A stretch of DNA of 64,000 nt from Castellaniella sp. (lineage in GTDB: Bacteria > Pseudomonadota > Gammaproteobacteria > Burkholderiales > Burkholderiaceae_B): the NCBI RefSeq assembly GCF_034675845.1, contig NZ_JAUCCU010000002.1, positions 1-64,000 of the forward strand, written 5' to 3'. The position numbers and the translations under genes were made by a program. How positions within the stretch are numbered: the stretch's first letter is position 1; every line of letters begins with the position of its first letter. A model generated the notes under the pieces. The model was not told the DNA's origin and made no database searches. It saw only the letters and a list, made by a program, of their open reading frames with translations. Below, one piece after another: positions 17,860 to 26,380 of the stretch.

Positions 17860-18867
17860 TTAGTCGTTTCCCACGACGGAGATCCAGAAAGGCACGTCGC
17901 CCTTGGTGGGGACTTGCTTGACGACGTCCAGTGTGTTGGCGTCTATGACGGCGATCTGATTGGTTCCAGTGATGGATGCGTATATCCAGTGCCCATCGGC
18001 GCTGGCCCGCACGCCGTGCGGCCCCTGGCCGACATCCACACGTTTGACGACCTGCATGGTTTTTGGATCGATGACATCGACGAGATGATCCGCGATCGCG
18101 CCGGTGACCACGTACTTGCCGCCCGGTGTGACATCAATGCCGCCGTGGCCCAGGCCGACCGGGATGACCGCTTTCACCTTGTGCGATGCAATGTCCACTG
18201 CGGCGACTTTACCGACAAAGTCTCGCACCCAGAGCGTCTTCTCATCAGGCGAGAGGTCAAGATTGTGCGGGCCCTTTATGCCAGGAACGGGGATTTCGTC
18301 CACCTTCTTGAGCAACGACATGTCCAGCACCGCTACGCCCGTGCCCCCTTGCAGGGTGACGTACGCCATTTTGCTGTCGCGCGTGAATCGAATGTTGTGG
18401 GGCGTTTTACCAACGGTAATCGTCTTGACTAATTTTCTGGTCTTCAGGTCAATGACCGATACGGTATCTTCACCGGCCGCCACAGCCATGCCCCAGCGTT
18501 CATCAGGGCTGATGGCGACGCCTTGGGGCACTTTGCCGATTTTGTAGGTTGCCAGCTTTTGGCCGGTCTGTGCGTCCAGCAGATAGGCCTCTGGCTGATC
18601 CTTGCTGCTCACCATCAGTAGTTTGCCGTCGGCTGAAATGGCATCGTAATGGGCCGTAGGCAACCCATCCAGGCTGTTGGATGTTGCCATCTCTTGCACA
18701 GCGTTGGCTTTGGTTAGAGTGATGTAAACGGGCTGCGGAAACGGGTCGGCGGATGTTGCGGCTTGTACACCCGAAATGCCTGTAGAGAGCGCGAAGGCCA
18801 GGGCGAGGCGATACGCGGACCGGCGAAAGCGAGTAGCTGTGGCTTGCTGGTGATTGTTTACTATCAT
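17860..18867 (-). CDS. Periplasmic YncE/YVTN-family beta-propeller protein
   Basis: A 335-aa exported protein with a signal peptide (LALAFALSTGISGVQA) and seven propeller-like repeats, each with a VxxSPDE/GTDTVSVID-style blade (VAISPDERWGMAVAAGEDTVSVIDLKTRK, LDLSPDEKTLWVRD, GVRASADGHWIYASI). AGGAG precedes the ATG. YVTN propellers are often periplasmic and sometimes regulated by metal or redox sensors; the exact function is unknown. It begins the minus-strand run that ends with msrQ. Confidence 0.82.
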   Translation of the reverse strand: MIVNNHQQATATRFRRSAYRLALAFALSTGISGVQAATSADPFPQPVYITLTKANAVQEMATSNSLDGLPTAHYDAISADGKLLMVSSKDQPEAYLLDAQTGQKLATYKIGKVPQGVAISPDERWGMAVAAGEDTVSVIDLKTRKLVKTITVGKTPHNIRFTRDSKMAYVTLQGGTGVAVLDMSLLKKVDEIPVPGIKGPHNLDLSPDEKTLWVRDFVGKVAAVDIASHKVKAVIPVGLGHGGIDVTPGGKYVVTGAIADHLVDVIDPKTMQVVKRVDVGQGPHGVRASADGHWIYASITGTNQIAVIDANTLDVVKQVPTKGDVPFWISVVGND

Positions 18868-19384
18868 CGTGGCTCCTGAAAATGATTGCGCGCGACGCGT
18901 TGATCTGAGTCAAATGCGTGTCGTGCCTTGCATCTTAGGGTTCACGTTCTGTCGACAACATGGCATTCTGGTGACAAAATTGTCATAAAGGTGTGGTTAT
19001 CGCAGCCAGTTATTTATTGTCCAAGTAATAGATGTCAAGGATCATCCAAATTTCCGCACTCGACAGTTTCACGCGTAAGCCGCATCGGGTGTTTACTCTG
19101 TGGCCGCGCTGACGCAGCATTGACAGGCCTATGTTGATCATCAGCAAACGCGAACCATCGACGATCTTGCCAAGTTGTGCGCGCAAAGCCGCATCGATGA
19201 CGCCGGCCACAGCAAAGGCTGCCACACACCACCACTGCAGCGAAGCTGGTCGCTACCTGGATAGAGTCGGTCCACCGCGTTGACGGGTAGCGACACAGCG
19301 AGGATTGCCGGCAAAGCCCAGTACAATCCCGATCAGGCTGTCTGTGGCGAGCGTGAGGTGTATCTCCGCTATCCGCGCTTCGGG
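18868..19384 (-). pseudogene. Intergenic region with a possible decayed membrane-protein gene
   Basis: About 500 bp without an intact gene. On the minus strand, directly after the rhodanese gene, short segments in different frames look like pieces of a membrane transporter (IHLTLATDSLIGIVLGFAG, then MYWALPAILAVSLPV, then AFAVAGVIDAALRAQLGKIV). In persulfide operons a TauE/SafE sulfite exporter often occupies this place, so this may be its remnant. The reading is speculative; no alignment was possible. Confidence 0.25.
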
Positions 19385-19900
19385 TCAGATCGCCATACGG
19401 CGATTCCACGGCATGCGCCGCAGCAACCGCGCCATCCCGCACCAGCCCGTTGCTCCGGCAATCATCATTCCCGTTCCGACAATCGCGGGTAGAACGAAGA
19501 AGCGCGGATCGACGAGGAACCCGAAGACTACCCCCAGCAACGTCAAGCCTCCGGCGCAAAGCTGTACTTGTCGCATCAGTTCCAGCGGTTGACCTTGATC
19601 GCGCTCGACTTTCAGTCCGGCGCGGCGCCACGCATCAAGCCCACCTTCAATGATGTAGCACGGTGCGCTGGTCGCGCCGACCAGACGGGACGAATTGGCC
19701 TGAGTGCGTGCGCCGGAACGACAGTGGAAGATGACCGGGCGATTGTCGGTTTCGAGGCCATCGATCTCGGTCATGGGGACATTGACTGCTTCGGCTATGT
19801 GTTCGCGCATATATTCGTCACGGTCGCGAATGTCGATGAGTTTGGCCCCTGTGTCGATCAGGCGCCGCGCCTCGGCCGGGGGGATGGGGATCATGGTCAT
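19385..19900 (-). CDS. Rhodanese with C-terminal DUF2892 membrane domain
   Basis: Sulfurtransferase of persulfide metabolism. The 171-aa protein has a rhodanese domain (residues ~10-100) with active-site Cys in FHCRSGARTQ, then a membrane hairpin of the DUF2892 type (LCAGGLTLLGVVFGFLV, FFVLPAIVGTGMMIAGATGWCGMARLL). The start at 19900 is four bases past the arsR-family stop and is preceded by AAGGA; the longer ORF to 20032 is read-through of the regulator. It forms an operon with the repressor. Confidence 0.9.
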   Translation of the reverse strand: MTMIPIPPAEARRLIDTGAKLIDIRDRDEYMREHIAEAVNVPMTEIDGLETDNRPVIFHCRSGARTQANSSRLVGATSAPCYIIEGGLDAWRRAGLKVERDQGQPLELMRQVQLCAGGLTLLGVVFGFLVDPRFFVLPAIVGTGMMIAGATGWCGMARLLRRMPWNRRMAI

Positions 19901-19904
19901 CGGG

Positions 19905-20219
19905 TCAATCCTTACAATAAAGTTGATAGAGTGTTGCCAGCAGTGTCTCAATCTGGGGGTCGGCCACCCGATACCACAATGTTTGGCTTTTACGGTGAAA
20001 GTCCACGAGTCCTTGCTCACGCATTTTGGCAAGATGCTGCGAGAGCGCCGACTGCGAAAGGTTCACGTCCAGGGCGAGATCCCCGACTGTTCGTTCTTTG
20101 TGTTCGATCAGTTTGCACAGCACCATCAAGCGGCGAGTGTTGCTGAGCGCTTTCAAGGTTTGTGCGACAGTACCCGCCTTTTGTTCGAACGTTGCGAGAT
20201 CCATGGTGACTTCGAACAT
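19905..20219 (-). CDS. ArsR-family persulfide-responsive repressor (BigR/SqrR-like)
   Basis: A 104-aa winged-helix repressor (LKALSNTRRLMVLCKLIEHKERTVGDLALDVNLSQSALSQHLAKMRE). It keeps two cysteines at the positions expected for BigR/SqrR sensing, one in helix 2 (MVLCKL) and one near the C-terminus (LYQLYCKD). In that family persulfide links the two Cys and releases DNA. The rhodanese gene follows and a persulfide-dioxygenase-like gene is divergent, with dyads between them, which fits this reading. Confidence 0.88.
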   Translation of the reverse strand: MFEVTMDLATFEQKAGTVAQTLKALSNTRRLMVLCKLIEHKERTVGDLALDVNLSQSALSQHLAKMREQGLVDFHRKSQTLWYRVADPQIETLLATLYQLYCKD

Positions 20220-20235
20220 TAAAAGACCTTTTTAA

Positions 20236-20270
20236 TTAGATAATTCTAATTTAGCATGTGCTAATATAAT
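20236..20270. promoter_or_regulatory. Dyad operators and promoter between the repressor and the divergent hydrolase
   Basis: Two inverted repeats lie side by side: TTAGA-TAAT-TCTAA (20236-20249) and TTAGCA-TG-TGCTAA (20251-20264, perfect). A TATAAT box at 20265-20270 directs transcription rightward into the hydrolase gene. Half-sites of this TTAG..CTAA kind suit a BigR-like dimer. The -35 element is not obvious. Confidence 0.65.
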
Positions 20271-20282
20271 TAGCAAGCATTT

Positions 20283-21203
20283 ATGGAGATTGCCGTGGTT
20301 GCCGAACCCATCATCGAAGCGTTCTTTGACAAACATACCCATACGATCAGCTATCTGGTCGTGGAGCCCGTCGCATGTGTCGCCGCTGTCATCGACCCGG
20401 TTTTAGGCTTTGACATGCCCAGCGGCGAGGTTGACACCACGTCCGCAGATCATATTCTCGCGCTGGCAAAGGCAAAGGGGTGGCGCATCACCATGGTGCT
20501 CGAAACGCACGCCCATGCCGACCACTTGTCGGCTGCTTCCTACATCAAAGAGAAGACAGGCGCACGGGTTGCCATTGGCGAGCACATCCAAGAGGTGCAG
20601 AAGATTTTTCGTCCTGTTTTTGCGCTTTATCATCTGGAGGCAGACGGGTCCGATTTCGACCAGCTTCTTGCCGAGGGTGATCGGATCGAACTGGGGGCGC
20701 TGGAAATACAGGTGCTGCATACGCCAGGTCATACCCCCGCCGATATGACCTATCGAATCGGCAACACAGCGTTTGTCGGCGATACTTTGTTCATGCCAGA
20801 TTACGGGACGGCGCGCACAGACTTTCCGGGAGGCGATGCGCGCGCGCTCTATCGATCGATTCGTCGTCTGCTTGACCTGCCCGGCGGCACGCGGCTGCTT
20901 CTTTGTCATGATTACACGGGGCCGGACCGAGAGGAGCATCGCTGGGAGACGACGGTGCGCGAGCAGCGTCAAGCCAACATCCATGTGAACGACCGTATCA
21001 CCGAAGAGGAATTTGTAGCAATGCGGCAGGCGCGTGATGCGACGCTTTTAGTGCCGAAGCTGTTGTTGCCGTCCATACAGGTAAACATCTGCGCGGGGCG
21101 CTTGCCTGACGCGGACGAAAATGGCGCCCGATTTCTGCGTATACCACTCAAGGTCAAGAAAACGACGGGGCAACTGTCGCCTGCGGAACTTGGGAAGACA
21201 TAG
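20283..21203 (+). CDS. Metallo-beta-lactamase-fold persulfide dioxygenase-like hydrolase (Blh/ETHE1 family)
   Basis: Iron-dependent enzyme that oxidises glutathione persulfide to sulfite and GSH in hydrogen sulfide detoxification. The 306-aa protein has the metal box THAHADHL (H76, H78, D80, H81), the second ligand His in LHTPGHTPADM, an Asp ligand in FVGDTLFMPD, and a C-terminal His in LLLCHDY. Length and motifs match the BigR-linked Blh proteins. Control by the divergent ArsR-type repressor is likely. Confidence 0.9.
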   Translation: MEIAVVAEPIIEAFFDKHTHTISYLVVEPVACVAAVIDPVLGFDMPSGEVDTTSADHILALAKAKGWRITMVLETHAHADHLSAASYIKEKTGARVAIGEHIQEVQKIFRPVFALYHLEADGSDFDQLLAEGDRIELGALEIQVLHTPGHTPADMTYRIGNTAFVGDTLFMPDYGTARTDFPGGDARALYRSIRRLLDLPGGTRLLLCHDYTGPDREEHRWETTVREQRQANIHVNDRITEEEFVAMRQARDATLLVPKLLLPSIQVNICAGRLPDADENGARFLRIPLKVKKTTGQLSPAELGKT

Positions 21204-21754
21204 TCTGTCGGAGTAAAAATTGTAAGGTGTGAATGGCACTAGCGAAATCCTTTCGCATCATGTGCCGCGACAGTGCCGCGCTAACTCGTATCGGACAAGA
21301 CGTTGTAGCGCGTTTGAGCGTACTGCATGTGAGAGCTATATCGTACTCCGAGGAACGAGAGCATGGTCCAGCACAATATGCCTGCATACGCCAGGATATG
21401 CCATAAGTTGACGGTCAAATTCTTGGGACAAATTTGGGACAATTTAGTCGCCAAAACACGCCAATTCATGCCCATAACAAGTCAGGGAGGGGTGGGGCGT
21501 AGCTTTCTTTAATTATTTGATTCTAAAGTGATATTTTGTATTTTTGTCCCTGAGAATAGCTGCTCTTGATCCACCATGGGGGTGTGGCCGGAGAGATCTT
21601 GGGTGGTCATGCGCAGGGGCTGTCTATGTAGGGTGGGAGAGGCAGACCGTATTATCGTTCATGGGGGGAGTGGGTGTGTGGGGACATTCTTGGCGCACAG
21701 ATTTGTGCCCAAGAAGACTTATACTTTTAGTCGGCTTATGTTACAAAAATACAT
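21204..21754. other. 550-bp intergenic region upstream of cas1
   Basis: No gene is recognised. The nonamer TTGGGACAA occurs twice 11 bp apart (21423-21431 and 21434-21442). An imperfect dyad, CTTGG..CACA/TTGTG..CCAAG, spans 21689-21713, and a TATACT box at 21720-21725 lies about 30 bp before the cas1 ATG. The dyad could be a regulator site for cas1 transcription. Confidence 0.45.
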
Positions 21755-22759
21755 ATGAACGATATCGCTGCTTCGGATCTCAAGACGATCCTGCATTCCA
21801 AACGGGCCAATATTTATTATTTGGAACATTGCCGAGTGCTGGTTAACGGTGGGCGGGTGGAATATGTCACTGATGCGGGCAAACGCTCGTTGTATTGGAA
21901 TATTCCCATTGCAAACACCACCAGCATCCTGCTGGGTACTGGGACTTCGATCACTCAGGCAGCTATGCGCGAATTGGCGAAAGCAGGTGTGTTGGTGGGT
22001 TTTTGCGGCGGCGGGGGAACCCCCTTGTTTTCCGCCAACGAGGTGGATGTGGAAGTCGCCTGGTTCAACCCTCAAAGCGAGTATCGTTCGACGGAATATC
22101 TGCAGGCATGGGTGAAGTTCTGGTTCGTCGACGATTTGCGCTTGGCAGCGGCCAGGGCATTGCAGCGAGCCCGTATCCAGCGTTTGGGTCAGGAATGGCG
22201 GCATGCTGCGCTCAGGGATGCTGGTTTCCAGCTTGATGCCGCACGGCTCGATGCGTTGTTGGAACAGAGTTTGTTGCGGATCGACCTAGCTGGGAACACG
22301 GTTGATCTATTGACCGAGGAGGCTCGCCTGACCAAGGCCTTGTTCAAGACAGCTGTCGATACGGTCGGCTATGGGGATTTCACACGTGCCAAACGGGGTT
22401 CCGGCACAGATCCTGCCAACCGTTTTTTGGATCATGGTAATTATCTTGCCTATGGATTGGGGGCGACGGCGTGTTGGGTATTGGGCTTGCCGCATGGCCT
22501 GGCTGTCTTGCATGGGAAAACGCGTCGTGGTGGTCTGGTATTTGATGCGGCTGACTTGGTCAAGGATGCCTGCATCCTGCCGCAAGCTTTCCTATCCGCC
22601 ATGCGGGGAGACGATGAGCAGCAGTTTCGTCGCAATTGCGTCGAGGCCTTGACCCGCAGCGAATCTTTGGATTTCATGATTGATACGATCAAAGACATTG
22701 CCATGAGTACCGCAGGTCGTGTGTCTTCTGTCATGCCGGACGGCAAGGAAAGCACGTGA
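21755..22759 (+). CDS. cas1: Cas1, type I-F integrase of CRISPR adaptation
   Basis: Metal-dependent integrase that inserts new spacers together with Cas2-3. The 334-aa protein matches I-F Cas1 in length and sequence (LHSKRANIYYLEHCRVLV, GKRSLYWNIPIANTTSILLGTGTSITQAAM). Catalytic residues are visible: Glu188/189 in LTEEARLTK, His253 in AVLHGKTRRGG and Asp264/267 in VFDAADLVKD. It overlaps cas2-3 by ATGA, so the two are translated together. Confidence 0.96.
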   Translation: MNDIAASDLKTILHSKRANIYYLEHCRVLVNGGRVEYVTDAGKRSLYWNIPIANTTSILLGTGTSITQAAMRELAKAGVLVGFCGGGGTPLFSANEVDVEVAWFNPQSEYRSTEYLQAWVKFWFVDDLRLAAARALQRARIQRLGQEWRHAALRDAGFQLDAARLDALLEQSLLRIDLAGNTVDLLTEEARLTKALFKTAVDTVGYGDFTRAKRGSGTDPANRFLDHGNYLAYGLGATACWVLGLPHGLAVLHGKTRRGGLVFDAADLVKDACILPQAFLSAMRGDDEQQFRRNCVEALTRSESLDFMIDTIKDIAMSTAGRVSSVMPDGKEST

Positions 22760-25700
22760 ACGTGCTGCTGGTGTCTCAGTGCAGTAAACGGGCGTTGACG
22801 GAAACGCGCCGGATACTGGATCAATTCGCCGAGAGGCGAGGGGATAGGACATGGCAGACCGCCATTACGCAGGCGGGCTTGGCAACCTTAAGAAAACTGT
22901 TGCGCCAGACAGCGCGCAAGAATACGGCGGTGGCTTGTCATTGGATTCGTGGCAGGGATCATAGCGAATTGCTATGGATCGTCGGCGATACGCGGCAGTT
23001 CAATGTTGAAGGCGCTGTGCCGACGAATATGACCAAGCGCAATATTTTGCGGCGCGATGACGAAAATGACTGGCATAGCTTGCGGATGATCCGCCGTATG
23101 GCGGCCTTGGCGGCGTTGCTGCATGACTTGGGCAAGGCCAGTCAGTCGTTTCAGGATAGGTTGCAAGCAAAGTCGTTCAGGGAAAAGAACCGCTATCGCC
23201 ATGAATGGGTCTCTGTGCGGCTGTTCCAGGCATTTGTCGGCTCGGATGATGATGCTGGGTGGTTGCAGCGTTTGATTGATGCGGGCAGCGATGCTGCGGA
23301 TGGTCGTCGCTTCGAGAAGCCCTGGCTGGATTGGAAGAACGGTCGCCTGCTGCGTGATGGCAAGGACCCTGAAGCGCAGAGCAGCAAGCCTTTTGCCAGT
23401 GCCGGAAAAGGCTTGCCGCCCTTGGCGCAGGCGGTGGCCTGGCTGGTCTTTACCCACCACCGTTTGCCTGCGGTACCACGCACAAATTCCGAGTCCGAGT
23501 CGATCAATCTATGGCATGGCCGTTCCCCTCTGAGCGTGAATGGTCAGGCCTTGAATGCTGTACTGGGTCAGATTGATGCGGACTGGAACGAACCGTGGCC
23601 CAAGCAACCGGTATCAGCGAAAGATAAAAAAGTAGTTGCGTATTGGACTTTCAATGATGGGCTGCCGGTGCGGACCGCTGCATGGCGAAAGCGGGCGGCG
23701 CGTATCGCCAAGGATCTGTTGCAGGACTTACCAACAATCAGCGATTGTCTGCGGGACCCTTTTCTGATGCATGTATCGCGGCTGGCGCTGATGCTGGGGG
23801 ATCATCACTATTCCGGCCTGGAGGCCAAGGAAGAAAGAGTCAAGGGGGAAGATGATTTTCCCCTGTTTGCCAATACCAATCGAGCGACGGGCAAGCCGTT
23901 GCAGCGACTTGACGAGCATTTATTGGGTGTCGAACTGCATGCCGGTCGTATTGTGCATTCACTGCCGTCCTTGACACGGGACCTGCCGCGTTTGATTGGC
24001 CATCGCGGATTGAAAAAACGCAGCGCAAATCCTGCTTTCCGGTGGCAGGACAAGGCCGCTGATCTGGCGGCGGGGGTTCGCCAAAGGGCCGCAGAGCAGG
24101 GGGCCTTTATCGTCAATATGGCTTCGACTGGCTGCGGCAAGACGCTGGGCAATGCCCGGATCATGAATGCGCTGGCAGATCCTGTGCAAGGCTTGCGTTG
24201 TGCATTTGCCATTGGCCTACGCGCGTTGACCTTGCAGACGGGCCGTAGTTTCCAGCGTGATTTGGGGCTGGAGGATGAGGAACTGGCGATTCAGGTGGGC
24301 GGGGCTGCGCATCGCGCGATGTTTGAATACTACGCGCAACTGGCTGAAGATAGCGGTTCGGCGTCCCGACAGGCGCTACTCGACGAAACCACGCACATTG
24401 TCTACGAGGGCAATGATCAGCATCCGATTCTGGATCATCTGGGTCGTGACCCCGCTGCTCGCCGTCTGTTGGCGGCCCCCCTGCTGGTGTGCACCGTCGA
24501 CCATCTGACGCCAGCCACCGAGGGTCTGCGCGGTGGGCGCCAGATTGCGCCCATGCTGCGTTTGCTGACCGGAGACCTAGTGCTTGATGAGCCGGATGAT
24601 TTTGATCTATCCGACCTGCCTGCGCTGGCCCGTCTGGTGCATTGGGCAGGCCTGCTGGGAACCAGAGTACTGCTGTCGTCAGCGACGCTGCCGCCTGCTT
24701 TGGTGCAGGGTTTGTTTACAGCTTACCTGGAGGGCAGGCAGGCATTTCAGAAACACCGCGGCGTGCGGCCATCGGAAACGCCGTCGGTTTGTTGCCTCTG
24801 GATCGATGAGTTTGCACAAGCCCATGCGGATTGTCCTGATCCTGAGTTCTTTGCAGAGCAGCATCAGGTCTTTGCTGACAAGCGCGTGCGCCGCTTGGAG
24901 GATCAGGTCGAGCGGCGACGTGCAGCATTATTACCGCTGCCCGATCAGTTCAGGACGGAGGATAAAGGGGGCCGTCGCGAGGCATTTGCCAGCCTTGTGC
25001 GAGACGCTGCATTGTGCTTGCACGCCGAGCATGCCAATGTTGACCCGCGCAGCGGCAAGCGAATCAGCTTCGGTCTGGTCCGCATGGCCAATATCGATCC
25101 GTTGATTGATGTGGCACTGGCCTTGTTTCGCCTGGGGGCGCCGCAGGGTGTTCATATTCATCTGTGTGTGTACCATGCGCGGTTCCCTTTATTCCTGCGT
25201 TCCCGCATTGAATATCGCTTGGATAGGACGCTGGATCGTCGGCAGGAAGCAGCCGTGTTTGATCTGCCTGAGGTCAGGCAGGCGATCGATGCGCAGGCTG
25301 CCCAGAATCAGCTTTTCATGGTTTTGGGGTCACCCGTGACAGAGGTTGGCCGGGATCATGACTACGACTGGGCTGTCGTCGAGCCGTCTTCGATGCGATC
25401 CCTGATTCAGTTGGCCGGGCGGGTATGGCGCCATCGGCGTCAAAAAAGTCCTGCATCGCCCAATCTGCTGGTTTTTAACCATAACTTGAAGCATTTTGAT
25501 CGGGCCAATCAACCGGCCTATTGTCAGCCAGGTTTCGAGAACACCGACTTTCCCTTGCGGCCCCATGATTTGACCACCTTGCTGGCACCTTGGTTGGATC
25601 AAAACCAGAGCATGCCAATTGATGCACGATTAAGAGTTCAGGCGCGTTCTGAAGCAGATCGTCAGATCGGCAGCAATCTGGTCGACTTGGAGCATGCGCG

Positions 25701-26148
25701 GATGGAGCACCAGATGCTGGCGCCCATCCGCCCTCATTTGTTGAATGCCACCAGCTTTTGGATGCGGAATCATGCGTGGTTGACCGGGTTTTTGCAGCAG
25801 ACACAGCCGTTCAGAGCGGACCCCCAGGCAGATGTAGAGTTGATGTGGCAGTTGGATGAGGATGAGCGCCCGTGCCTGTATCGCTTGGAAGACGGTGAGC
25901 GGAAATTCGAAAAACTACACGTGCCGATCGACACTAGCCAACGCTATGACATCCCCGATGAAGCCGTCAGGGGCGATGGCGTGAGCCATTGGGGGGACAG
26001 CGATCTGAGCCAATGCATGATCGAGCAAGCCGAAGCCCAGGGGATGCCGCTGGATCAATTTGCACAGAAATTTACCCGTACCCGCGTGCCAGTCAACCAA
26101 GCAGGCTGGCGTTGGCACCCGGCGCTGGGGTTTGCGGTAGTGAAGTGA
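22756..26148 (+). CDS. cas3: Cas2-3 fusion nuclease-helicase (type I-F)
   Basis: Interference nuclease recruited by the Csy complex, also part of the Cas1 adaptation complex. The 1130-aa protein has an N-terminal Cas2 domain (residues ~1-85), an HD nuclease with LLHDLGK (H123, D124), and an SF2 helicase with Walker A STGCGKT (457-463) and DEPD (611-614). Helicase motif VI, QLAGRVWRHRRQ, and a C-terminal accessory domain follow. Key motifs are intact, so the protein should be active. A 467-bp gap with unusual content follows before csy1. Confidence 0.96.
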   Translation: MNVLLVSQCSKRALTETRRILDQFAERRGDRTWQTAITQAGLATLRKLLRQTARKNTAVACHWIRGRDHSELLWIVGDTRQFNVEGAVPTNMTKRNILRRDDENDWHSLRMIRRMAALAALLHDLGKASQSFQDRLQAKSFREKNRYRHEWVSVRLFQAFVGSDDDAGWLQRLIDAGSDAADGRRFEKPWLDWKNGRLLRDGKDPEAQSSKPFASAGKGLPPLAQAVAWLVFTHHRLPAVPRTNSESESINLWHGRSPLSVNGQALNAVLGQIDADWNEPWPKQPVSAKDKKVVAYWTFNDGLPVRTAAWRKRAARIAKDLLQDLPTISDCLRDPFLMHVSRLALMLGDHHYSGLEAKEERVKGEDDFPLFANTNRATGKPLQRLDEHLLGVELHAGRIVHSLPSLTRDLPRLIGHRGLKKRSANPAFRWQDKAADLAAGVRQRAAEQGAFIVNMASTGCGKTLGNARIMNALADPVQGLRCAFAIGLRALTLQTGRSFQRDLGLEDEELAIQVGGAAHRAMFEYYAQLAEDSGSASRQALLDETTHIVYEGNDQHPILDHLGRDPAARRLLAAPLLVCTVDHLTPATEGLRGGRQIAPMLRLLTGDLVLDEPDDFDLSDLPALARLVHWAGLLGTRVLLSSATLPPALVQGLFTAYLEGRQAFQKHRGVRPSETPSVCCLWIDEFAQAHADCPDPEFFAEQHQVFADKRVRRLEDQVERRRAALLPLPDQFRTEDKGGRREAFASLVRDAALCLHAEHANVDPRSGKRISFGLVRMANIDPLIDVALALFRLGAPQGVHIHLCVYHARFPLFLRSRIEYRLDRTLDRRQEAAVFDLPEVRQAIDAQAAQNQLFMVLGSPVTEVGRDHDYDWAVVEPSSMRSLIQLAGRVWRHRRQKSPASPNLLVFNHNLKHFDRANQPAYCQPGFENTDFPLRPHDLTTLLAPWLDQNQSMPIDARLRVQARSEADRQIGSNLVDLEHARMEHQMLAPIRPHLLNATSFWMRNHAWLTGFLQQTQPFRADPQADVELMWQLDEDERPCLYRLEDGERKFEKLHVPIDTSQRYDIPDEAVRGDGVSHWGDSDLSQCMIEQAEAQGMPLDQFAQKFTRTRVPVNQAGWRWHPALGFAVVK

Positions 26149-26150
26149 GG

Positions 26151-26224
26151 CTGCTTATTCAGCAGATAAGGTCCGTGGGACGCCTTAAGGATAATTTTCC
26201 TAAGCTGCCTATGCGGCTGCCAGC
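26151..26224 (-). ncRNA. CreA/CreR-like CRISPR-resembling RNA: degenerate repeat, pseudo-spacer, second stem
   Basis: On the minus strand, 26224-26197 matches the array repeat at 24 of 28 positions with no gap (differences at repeat positions 2, 7, 14 and 26). It retains the GGCAG 3' arm and a CTTAGGAA handle in place of CTTAGAAA. A pseudo-spacer begins at 26196. At 26165-26151 comes the hairpin CTGCT-GAATA-AGCAG, with the same 5-bp stem and 5-nt loop as the true repeat's CTGCC-GCACA-GGCAG. The pseudo-spacer's first 17 nt match 26342-26326 except at position 6. One mismatch (position 7) weakens the first stem. A CreA-type function is inference from these facts. Confidence 0.7.
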
Positions 26225-26310
26225 GGTAATTTCTTTTGAGCAAAGCGAGGGTTTTTCTGCGATCTCTGGGCGACAAAAGGAATCTCTGCTATTATAGAGT
26301 ACAGGTTTAT

Positions 26311-26344
26311 CATAGGTACTGTAGTACGCCTTAAGGTTAATTGG
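26311..26344 (-). promoter_or_regulatory. PAM-flanked target site of the pseudo-spacer
   Basis: The minus strand from 26344 reads CC (26344-26343, the type I-F PAM), then a protospacer from 26342. Compared with the pseudo-spacer, positions 1-5 and 7-17 are identical, position 6 differs, and identity is patchy from 18 on. This would allow Csy complex binding but not full base pairing or Cas3 cutting. The site lies over the start of any plus-strand transcript and the -35 area of the minus TATAAT box. Confidence 0.65.
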
Positions 26345-26380
26345 ATGAAAATATTCCAAGAGCTCTTAAAAGAGGCCTGA
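26345..26380 (+). other. 11-codon micro-ORF next to the pseudo-spacer target
   Basis: ATG at 26345 is followed by MKIFQELLKEA and a stop at 26378-26380. TTAAGG (26331-26336), inside the pseudo-spacer target, is a possible ribosome site. It includes ATA as third codon and TTA, both rare in a GC-rich genome. A small toxin RNA of the CreT kind is one reading, chance another. Confidence 0.25.

Noticed and set aside
21423..21442. Repeated TTGGGACAA as an integrase attachment site
   Set aside because: Two short copies only, no tRNA or integrase nearby; kept as a note in the intergenic entry.
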